From contig NC_079387.1 in assembly GCF_021018895.1 (NCBI RefSeq), positions 9,828,083-9,892,082 on the forward strand: a stretch of DNA of 64,000 bases, given 5' to 3'. Source of the DNA: Seriola aureovittata (Eukaryota; Chordata; Actinopteri; Carangiformes; Carangidae). The notes beneath the pieces were generated by a model, which did not search any database, had not been told where the DNA came from, and saw only the letters and a program-made list of their open reading frames with translations. Each line of letters starts with the position of its first letter. Positions within the stretch are counted from its first letter, which is position 1. Both the position numbers and the translations under genes were made by a program. Positions 16,527-27,300 of the stretch are shown piece after piece.

Positions 16527-17025
16527 TATAAAATGTTTGCTCTGTCGAGGTCACTGACTCGTTCGGCAGCATAAACCGACAGGACACTTACCCTCAAACA
16601 AAACACTCTGACCCCGAGTTCCAGCCAAGCCAAATTCCTGTTCAATAAGAGCACGTGTATTGCTGCTAAGGCGCACAGTGTTGTCCTACACACAGGTGAC
16701 AAGCTGCCACAACTACTACCACAGCTAACTAGGGGACATAACTGGATGTCAGGATACTGGACGTGAGAGTAGGAGCGCTGCTGGTGCCACTGGTTTAATC
16801 CGACTTGACTCCTTTTTCTATGACCAGTTTCAATCAAGGATAATTGCCTCTGTAAAGGAAACGTGTTGGTGAGTTTTACCTCAAAGGTGGACGGCTGTTT
16901 TAAAAAGCTAAATAAATGTACTTTCTGGTTGGATTTGAATTTTGACATGACATGTCACACACTAATTATTCTGCTTTTGAACATCTGAAATGAGTTTTCT
17001 CTTTGCTTCTCCGAGATGCGTCAAC
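16527..17025 (+). promoter_or_regulatory. Candidate abcb11 promoter or 5' UTR with IR-1 nuclear-receptor site
   Basis: A TATA-like TATAAAA lies at about 16528-16534. An inverted repeat of nuclear-receptor half sites, AGGTCA-C-TGACTC, lies at 16548-16560. An IR-1 is the preferred element of the bile-acid receptor FXR/RXR, which controls mammalian ABCB11. The site is about 470 bases before the start codon. The transcription start and any non-coding first exon are not resolved, so the promoter role is inference. Confidence 0.4.
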
Positions 17026-19058
17026 ATGCCGACTGGATCAGTAAAACTGCAGAGCATTAAGAAACTGGGACAGGAGAACCACAGCTATGAGGTTTCAGAT
17101 GATGGTAATGAACCATTGTGTCTGATTTTCTTGACAGAGTTGATGCTTCATCGAAGAAAAAATCTCCAACATAAAAACGTTATAATTCATCTAATTCAGA
17201 TAGAATATTATGGTTGTATGGATGTTTTATTTTGAAAAATGTAATGCATATTTAATTCTTGTGTTGCAGAACCAGCCGGCTCCTATATGTAAGTACAATA
17301 TCTTATATGTATATGATTCTCCCATACAGAAATGTAATATATGACATACAGTAGATGTTGCCATATATGTCATACTATTATCACATATATACCCATAGTG
17401 ACATTTGTATATACATTAAAATATCTATATTATGGACTATATATGTTAACGATATATATTTGGTTTAGATATGCAAGTTTATTAAAACAACATACATATA
17501 AAAATTCTATATGCATATATATGTTTTTCTTATTCATTTTAATGTCTATCTTTCCATTCTGGGAACATGGTCTCTGACCTTTCTTATATAATATCAACAT
17601 ATACTGACAGGCTTTAGCATGGATATATATTTATGTAACATACAGTATGTCTATAATATATATATATATATACTTATACATACACACGAGTCTGGTGAGT
17701 TTTAGTTACTAGAAAGATTAATCTTTTATCTCTGTGGCTGACGTCCATGTGCTTGTGTGTAGGTGTGTAACCTACATAGGCAGGTCTGTTTATTTACATG
17801 TGTGTGTATGTGCTTTTGTTTACAGCGTCTCAGATGAGATGAGGAAGATAAATGCTATAACTGCTATATCAGAGAATAGCTAACATGTCATGATAAGGTT
17901 ACATATCACATGCTGAGGAGTTTATGTCATTTGTTAATACTTAATTATAAAGGGTCTTAAGGCTCAAACTGCAGAAAAAGGAGAATCTGACATTAATATT
18001 AAGAAATATAAATGCAGGAATGCTGCAGGTTGCACAGTATTTGAGGTGTGTTGTATTTTTTATGTCGCAGTGCAGTGGGTTCTCTCCGCACTTAATAGAA
18101 ACTCAATTAAACTAAAAGTTGATGTATGAAGAAACTGTAAATTGAAAATCGTTAAAATCATTATTTGATGACACATTAAGCCTTGACTAATGATATAAAG
18201 TCATTGTGACTTCATCATCTATTAATCATGAGCAGCAGGAATTCATAATACATCCTGCTTTAAATCATGCATTAAATCATCATGCATTTCTTAAGCATGT
18301 CTTTTGTAGCCTTATTATAAAGTGTTACCCAGAGGATATGTGCAGCAGCTCACACTGCTCTCTCTTTTCTTCCATACAGGACCATGGCTTCCAAGGAGGA
18401 TGTGAAGTGAGTAAAATATATGAGAACAGAGTCTCTGGACACTCAATTACATTCACCTCATATACATGAACTGATCGGCCTTCTGTTCCAAACAGAGCTC
18501 AGGGAAAAGAAGAGCAACCGGCGATACGAGTCGGCTTCTTCCAGCTGGTAAAACACATTCACTCACTTCAGAGCAGAACTTGCTTTCTGAGATTTGTCCA
18601 TCAGATGCGAGTGTGTTTTTGCATCTACCCCAGTTCCGCTTTGCCACGTGCAACGAGACGCTGATGATGGTGGTGGGCAGCGTGTGCGCGGTGCTGCACG
18701 GCTCGGCCCAGCCGCTCATGCTGCTGGTGTTCGGCCTGCTCACCGACACCTTCATCGAGTACGACATCGAGCTCAACGAGCTGAGCGACGACAGGAAGGA
18801 GTGCGTCAACAACACTATCCAGTGGAGGAGGAACTACACCGGCGGCCTCATCACCATGCACAACCAGTCGGGCTGGAGCGTCATGAACAATTCAACATGG
18901 GAGATGCTGAAGGGCAGGCCGTGTGGGTAAGTGGGTTGTGAGAAATGCATGAGGGCTGCGTTCTTCAACACCAAATATAGTGTAAGATGTAATATTAAAG
19001 GTCCTAGATGAGTGTTTAAGTGTGTATGTGGTTTTGTTCTCCCCTTGACGGTTTATCC

Positions 19059-19104
<46 letters not shown>

Positions 19105-22100
19105 GACTTTCAGGATTCTTGACATCGAATATGAAATGACTCTATTTGCCTTCTATTATGTTGGAATCGGAGCGGCTGTGTTCTTGCTGGGATACTTCCA
19201 GGTTCGTCTTTAATGCAAATAAACCCAACACGACACAATCTGATTCCATCCTCACTATCAAACCTTACAGGGGAATCGTGCGACGTCTTAAATCCTCCCC
19301 CTGCCGCCACAAGCTTTTACAAACAATTGCATGACACGTGCGACTGTTTTCACCTCATGTCGGATGACCTGAATGTTATCGTGTAGAATTGGTGCAGTGG
19401 CCTTCTGAAGGAGGTCAGAGGTCAGAGGTCATGACACCGTGTCTTTTCGCGGCTGACAGATCTCCCTGTGGGTGACGGCCGCTGCCCGGCAGATCCAGCT
19501 CATCAGGAAGAGGTACTTCAGCAAAGTGATGAGGATGGAGATCGGCTGGTTCGACTGCACCTCCGTGGGCGAGCTCAACACCCGCATGTCGGAGTGAGTG
19601 GTCAGAGCCATTGACTTCCTGTCTCGCCGCGCGTTTGTGTGTGTGTGCGTGTGTCTTACAGCGGCCGTGTCTGTGTTACAGTGATATCAACAAGATCAAC
19701 GACGCCATCGCGGATCAAGTCGCCATTTTCTTGCAGCGCTTCACCACCTTCGTCTGCGGCTTCTGCATCGGCTTCGTGAAAGGATGGAAGTTAACGCTGG
19801 TGATCGTCGCAGCGAGTCCGCTCATCGGTGTCGGAGCCGGTCTCATGGCTCTGGTGAGACTTCGCTTCATTTCTTCACTTGACTTTGACTCCATCCACTT
19901 CTTCTCTGTTAACGTACTCCCCTTCCTCCCCCCCTCCTCCCCTCCTGAGTCTAGTTCGTGGCTAAGCTAACAGGGATGGAGCTGCAGGCCTACGCTAAAG
20001 CTGGAGCCGTAGCCGACGAAGTGCTCTCCTCCATCAGGACTGTGGCTGCTTTTGGTGGAGAGACAAAAGAGGTGCAAAGGTGAAGTACGCAAAAAAAAAA
20101 TCAAAGTACGACGCACTTGTTTTTACTTGTTGTTTTGCTGAGTGGAGCTCCTCTCCTCCTCTACAGGTACGACAGGAACCTGATCTCAGCTCAGCGCTGG
20201 GGCATCAGGAAGGGTCTGATCATGGGCTTTTTCACCGGATACATGTGGCTGATCATCTTCCTGTGCTACGGTCTGGCCTTCTGGTACGGCTCCAGTCTGG
20301 TGGTGGACACTGGGGAGTACACGCCGGGAACACTGCTGCAGGTCTGATGAGAAAATATGCTCTTTGTTTTTGTTTGTTTCTGTTCATTACAGTCTCTTTA
20401 TACTGGCTGAAGAAGCACTGGAGCAACACGGGGAATAACGTTTCTCCTGATCATCAAATGCACCATTTTCTTGTCTCCTTTCATTTTCTGCATTTTACAG
20501 CTCTCTCCTTTTTTCAGTCTTTATCACTTAAATGGAAAAAACAGAGGAAGATAAAACTAAAACGTTCTGCTTTGATAAAAAATCGCACTTCTTGTTCCTC
20601 AGTTTGAAAAATAAATCTAATTTGTGTCTTGCACTCGTTTCTGCAGCTGTAACACGTTGACCTCTGACCTCTTCATCCCAGGTGTTTTTTGGTGTTCTGA
20701 TCGCGGCCATGAATCTGGGGCAGGCGTCTCCGTGTCTGGAGGCGTTCGCTGCGGGCCGCGGCGCCGCCACCATCATCTTTGAGACCATTGACAGAGTGAG
20801 GAGGCGTTGACGTTATAAATGTCGCTGCTGTATTTCCGCAGGAAAAACGAGTCTCATTTTTGAAACGTGTCTTTCACCAGGAGCCGGAGATCGACTGTCT
20901 GTCCGAGGCTGGATATAAACTCGACAGGGTGAAAGGAGATATTGAGTTTCACAATGTGACCTTCTACTACCCATCCAGACCTGAGGTCAAGGTACTTGAG
21001 CGCTTCCACGGTTTCAGTTATCATGTGGGTGGGATTTGATTCAGCTTCGGTGTCACCTCTCCTCAGATCCTGGACCAGCTCAGCGTCGCCGTGAAGTCCG
21101 GGGAGACCACGGCCTTCGTCGGTCCGAGCGGGGCCGGGAAGAGTACGGCTGTTCAACTCATCCAGCGCTTCTACGACCCCAAGGAGGGCATGGTAAACCG
21201 GAGACCAGGTGTCTCTACTGTAATCTACTGTGACTCACGCTCCTCTTGTCAACTCCTGAGATTGACGATTCCCTCGACACACGAGCTGCCACCTCCTTCC
21301 TTTTAAGTTTCAAAAATAACCATCCCCTGAGGGTTTTAGAAGTACATGATAATCTGTTTCATTATTCAGCCGATGGATCCTAACAGCCTCATTTTTCACT
21401 TCTACTGGAATTAGAGATCTTCACACACCTTACTCTCTTATTCCTTTCTGCTGCTTGAGAAGGAAATATACTCTTGTAGACTAACAACCTTATCATTTGA
21501 GGGATTCACATTAAAGCGGCAGGGTGCTTTAATAGCATCATCCATCATTTCTGCAAACGCACGCTGCTCTCTGCGTCCTCCGTCTCAGGTGACCCTGGAC
21601 GGCCATGACATCAGAGGGCTGAACATCCAGTGGCTGCGCTCTCTGATTGGCATTGTGGAGCAGGAGCCCGTGCTGTTCGCCACCACCATCGCCGAGAACA
21701 TACGCTACGGTCGCCCCGGCGTCTCCATGGAGGACATCGTCACCGCCGCCAAGGAGGCCAACGCCTACAACTTCATCATGGACATGCCGCAGGTGGAGCG
21801 GCGGCAAATAGAGTCTCAGTTTCAGGAATTATAAACAACCGATAAGACGAATAACTGTCATGTCGTGTCATTTTAAATTTGATAGAAATTCGACACCTTG
21901 GTGGGGGAAGGTGGAGGTCAGATGAGCGGAGGCCAGAAGCAGCGTATCGCCATTGCTCGAGCGCTGGTCAGGAATCCTCGTATCCTGCTGCTGGACATGG
22001 CGACCTCCGCCCTCGACAACGAGAGCGAGGCTGTAGTCCAGGAGGCCTTGGATAAAGTAAGTGTGACTGGTCCGTGTGCAGGAGTCACCCTGTTCTCTGA

Positions 22101-23534
22101 GTCATCCAATAGGAAGAGCGGTGACTGTATAGTTGTGACATCACAAAGTTACAGGAAGTCCTGACGGCTGGTTTTAAGGCTCAGTTTCTGAATACAGGCT
22201 GTGTTTATTTCTCTGTGGACTGAGGCTTTGATACTTTCACAGACCTGATCTATAATCACACTACACATGGACACAGACCTTTACACTGGATGTGACCTTT
22301 AAACCTTTAAGACTTAAAATAATTAAAAGCACATGATCAAAAACTAAAGAATGAGTGATGAATGAAACACCGGTATAAACCTGATATCTGTCGTAGGTAC
22401 GCATGGGTCGCACCACCATCTCCATCGCTCACCGGCTGTCCACCATAAAGAACGCCGACGTGATCGTGGGCTTTGAGCACGGCCGGGCCGTGGAGAGGGG
22501 CAAACACGGCGAGCTGCTGGAGAGGAAGGGGGTCTACTTCACCCTCGTGACCCTGCAGAGTCAAGGAGACAAGGCCCTGAACGAGAAGGCTCGACAAAGT
22601 AGGTCCAGCTTTGTTTTTGCTCCAGTCTAAAATCCCAGACACTGGACAGATGTGCTGATTGCGATGGTCGCCCTCGTGTTTGTGTTTCCTCCATCAGTGG
22701 CTGACAGCGAGGACGAGCCGCAGGGACTGAGTCTGTCCAGAGCGGGCAGCTACAGAGCCAGTTTAAGGTTTCCCATCACCTCCCGCCCGTCATTACTTGC
22801 TCATTTGCTCACTTGTGTATAATTTCCTGACTGAGCATCTTAATTGGATTCTTACAGTAGTTGTTTTGTGGCTGAAATGGACTCGTGTCGTGGCAGAAAC
22901 TAGTGCCTTAATTTACTTTAATTGCCTCATTACATTTACTTCAACACTATCACCGGAGCGCAGGAAGAACAACAGCAGCCGCAGCAGCTACAGTCTCTCC
23001 CTGCGTCCTCACGTAGATTCATCAGCTCAGAAACCACTTCTTGTTTTTCCCAGAGCGTCGATCCGCCAGCGGTCCCGCTCCCAGCTGTCCAACCTGATCC
23101 CAGAGTCCTCGGTTCCCATTGTCGGAGAGCTCGGCCCCAGAGCCTACGCCGTTTCACAGGCCGACAAATCCAAGGTGTGTGTGTGTGTGTGTGTTTGCAT
23201 CCAATGATTCCCTCCTGTTGGGGAGTGGAAACCGCTTGTTTGACTGATGTGTGTTTGTCTGTGTGAACGCCTCAGGACGCCATCCCAGAGGAGGAGGAGG
23301 AGGAACATGTGGAACCCGCCCCCGTCGCCAGGATCCTGAAGTACAACACGCCCGAGTGGCCCTACATGCTCTTCGGATCCTTCGGAGCGGCAATAAACGG
23401 AGGAGTCAACCCCGTCTACTCTCTGCTGTTCAGCCAGATCTTAGCCGTAAAGTCCAATTAGACGTTTCTTAAAAAATTAAACCTAATTTCAAAAAGCCTC
23501 AGAGCCACTATGTGCATGGTGGTCCACAATAACA

Positions 23535-23573
<39 letters not shown>

Positions 23574-24330
23574 ACGTTCTCGGTAACAGACCCCGTGGCT
23601 CAGAGGAAGGAGATTGATAGCATCTGCCTGTTCTTTGTCATGGTCGGCGTGGTCTCTTTCTTCACCCAGATGCTGCAGGTAGAGAAGTGGGCTGCTTTAA
23701 CAAGACTGATTGTTCTAGCTCCTCTCTGCTGCCGTTACCCCCCACCCCCACCCCCCCCGCTTGTGTTCAAGGTTGGGGGGAAAGTCAAAAGAGACTGCTT
23801 TTATTTTGGTAAATTAATACCTTCCTGGGATGAATAAGATCAGCACCCCCCCCATCCTGCAGAGGAGCTGTTCTGTAATTCAGAGTTCAGACCCCTGGCT
23901 TTCCATATTACTGATTCATTACTCTGTGTTGAAGATCACTGTCTGGGTATTTTGCTTTAATAAAAATACTTTGTGCGCGTGTGTCTCCAGGGTTACGCTT
24001 TCTCGAAGTCTGGAGAGCTGCTGACCCGAAGGTTGCGGCGGCTGGGCTTTCACGCCATGCTGGGCCAAGAGATCGGCTGGTTTGATGATCACAGGAACAG
24101 CCCTGGAGCTCTGACCACACGCCTGGCGACTGATGCCTCGCAAGTTCAAGGGGTGAGTTGCAGCCTCGGTGTAAAAATATGGTGAAAAATATTCTGAAAA
24201 GTCCCAGATTCAATGAAAGAATTACGGTTTAATCTGAAAGGCCTGATAAGGTGAAATTTGTTCCCAATACTGCAGCTCTGCAGCACGTTTTTTAAACAAG
24301 TGTGAAGCACACTGAGTCAGGTAACACCAT

Positions 24331-24361
<31 letters not shown>

Positions 24362-27300
24362 AATCAGGCCACGGGCTCGCAGATCGGCATGATCGTCAAC
24401 TCCCTGACCAACATCGGCGTGGCCGTCCTCATGTCCTTCTACTTCAGCTGGAAGCTCACGATGCTCATCCTGTGCTTCCTGCCGTTCATCGCTCTGTCAG
24501 GCGGCTTCCAGGCCAAGATGCTGACGGGCTTCGCGAAGCAGGACAAGGCGGCGATGGAGGCCGCCGGACGGGTCAGATATCAACCGTCTTCCTGTCTGTT
24601 TATCGGCCTCTTGTTAGAAAACACAATCAGGGTCCCTGCAGGATCTTCTTTAACTAAAGCTTCCAAATAAATGTACTGGAGTGGAAAGTACAATATTTCC
24701 TCTCATGTGGCGTTTGGCCGACCAATGGTGGAAATATGATCAGTCAGTCAGTCAGTCAGTGACATCTGGCTTTTTAGGGCTGACCCTCGCTGCTGTGGTT
24801 GAGCCAAAAAGTTAAAAGACAAACTAAACCACCAACAGACACACAAAAGACTATTAACATGAAATAATAAAGTCTATACTGACGTCAAAACATTTCTCTG
24901 AAACAACTAATCCTCCATTTTTCACTGCTCACCACTGAGCACCAGCGCTTGCTAATATAAGATAATATATGACTTTTATATTGCCAGCATTGCTAACTTG
25001 CTAAAGTTAGAAGCTAGCTAGCATTAGTGTCCATCCATAGATATTTAACACAATCTAATCCAGAGGTAATAAAGTGTATTAAACAAGCTAGCTAGCAAAA
25101 GAGATGTTCAGCTAACCTCGAGGCTAAGAAATGGTACGGTCCACTTTAGGGGTGTGTGAAATCCTGGTAGTACAAGATTCTAATAGAAACATATTCTAAT
25201 ATTTACAATTACAGGTAAGTAGGATATATAAATGTTTCAACAGCCTTGATCTGTTGTTTTTACATCATAATTCGAACCCTGGAAAACACCACACCTGCAG
25301 TATTGTGTATAGTAGAGAGATGGTAAACTGTCAGGTGACTCCTGACAGCAGGGAAGAGGAAGCTCAACATCAGTGTCTGTTTTCGTCTCCAGTTTCCTCT
25401 CCTTCACAGCGCCGAGCGAAAATCTGCACAGCCCCACAGCTGAACCCAGATCTTAGGTACAAAAGCATTTTATTAGGTGCTCCTGTAATTTGCTGAGTTG
25501 GTCACGGAGCTAACGCTGTCGGGCTCAATTCCTACTTGGGGGGGGGGGAGGGGGGGGCCACCCATGCTTATAATGCAGCCATGGTACTGAAAAGCACAGC
25601 TGATAAAAAAAATAAATGATAAAAAAAAAAGAAAAAAAAAACCCCAGGACAATACAGTGAAGGCCAGAAAGTTCAAATCAAAAGAAAAAGTATTCAAAAG
25701 TCAATTTGCTGTGAACTTCCTTTACGCTATCTTAATTATCCCGATGCCCCACCCTTCCAAATAAAGTGGATTAGATGAAAGTTTAATGATCCCTATGGGG
25801 GGAAACTGGCTTACTGCAGCAGCATAAAATAGGATATAGATAAGAACAGAGCAAACGCTTTATCTATAGCCCATCCGTCTCCACACTTTGAAAACACGTA
25901 AGAATCAGGAGCGGCTTCGGCCGTCCGGTCTTTGTTTCGTATAATCTGTCACAATCAGAATTTCAACCCTTTGTTTGCAGATTTCTGGCGAGGCCCTGAA
26001 CAACATCCGCACCATCGCGGGTCTGGGGAAGGAGAGGAGTTTCGTGGACAAGTACGAAGCCCAGCTCGACGCTCCGTACCAGGCGGCCCTGAAGAAAGCC
26101 AACGTGTACGGAGCGTGCTACGGCTTCGCCCAGTGCGTCGTCTTCCTGACCAACTCCGCCTCCTACAGGTTTGGAGGTTACCTGGTGCGACAGGAGGGGC
26201 TTCACTTCAGCCTGGTGTTCAGGTGAGAGCATTATTTTATACGCTTCATATATTTTTTATGGATATCTCAGTAAGCTTCTTCAAATTTTTGCAAAATTGC
26301 AAAATTTTGGTGGCCAAAGGTCAAAGGGCAAGGTTGCGGTGACCTCACAAAACATGTTTTTTTGCCTTGCGATACCTCAGTAACGCCTTGAGGGAATTTC
26401 TTCAAATTCGGCACAATTGTCCACTTTGATTCAAGGATGATCCAGTTGGAATTTGGTGGGAAAAGGTCAAAGGTCAAGGTCACTGTGACTTCACAAATCA
26501 CATTTTTGGCCGTAAATCACAAATTCGTACACGATTTAACTCCAATGTCTAAAAAGGATAAAATGAAGTGATGACATTTTATAAACAAAAGGGTCAAAGG
26601 TCAACTTCACTGTGACATCATAATCTCCCGGCCATTATTCAACACTGTAACTAAGTAATTCCAGTTAATTATTGCAAATATTCCATGTAGTAAGATCAGG
26701 ATTATTTGTTCTGTTTGTTCGGTGAATTAATTCTTATATTTTTAGCCATGAAAAATAAAAATCATTGTCTTTGATTTGGACAAGACAACATGAAACCCTC
26801 CTGTTGTGGTGGAGGAGAACAGTCACAGCACATTGGTTTTCCTCGGCAGGGTCATCTCAGCCATCGTCACCAGCGGCACAGCCCTCGGCAGAGCCTCCTC
26901 CTACACCCCCGACTACGCCAAGGCCAAGATTTCAGCCGCACGTTTCTTCCAGCTGCTGGACCGCGTGCCTCAGATCAGCGTCTACAGCGCCAAGGGAGAC
27001 AAATGGGTATGAGGGCATATGTTATTTTACATGATCTACGCCGTCACGCCGACTCTTCCTTCCATGGTAGATCTAACACACAAACAAACCCTCTGTGACC
27101 TTTGTGCTCTTTCCGCCCCCCCCCCCCCCCTCCCTCCCTCCACTCTGTTTCCAGGATAACTTCCAAGGGAACCTCGAGTTCATCGACTGCAAGTTCACCT
27201 ACCCCACCAGGCCAGACATCCAGGTCCTGAATGGGCTGAATGTGTCGGTGAAGCCCGGCCAGACGCTGGCCTTCGTGGGCAGCAGCGGCTGTGGGAAGAG

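Noticed and set aside
16990..17025. Upstream in-frame ATG of abcb11
   Set aside because: It would add 12 residues without a human counterpart; [13 protein letters not shown] from 17026 aligns with the known N-terminus. It cannot be excluded.
18594..18941. Second frame over the large abcb11 exon
   Set aside because: The frame rich in His, Arg and Ala is out of phase with the flanking exons; the true frame reads TMD1 of ABCB11.
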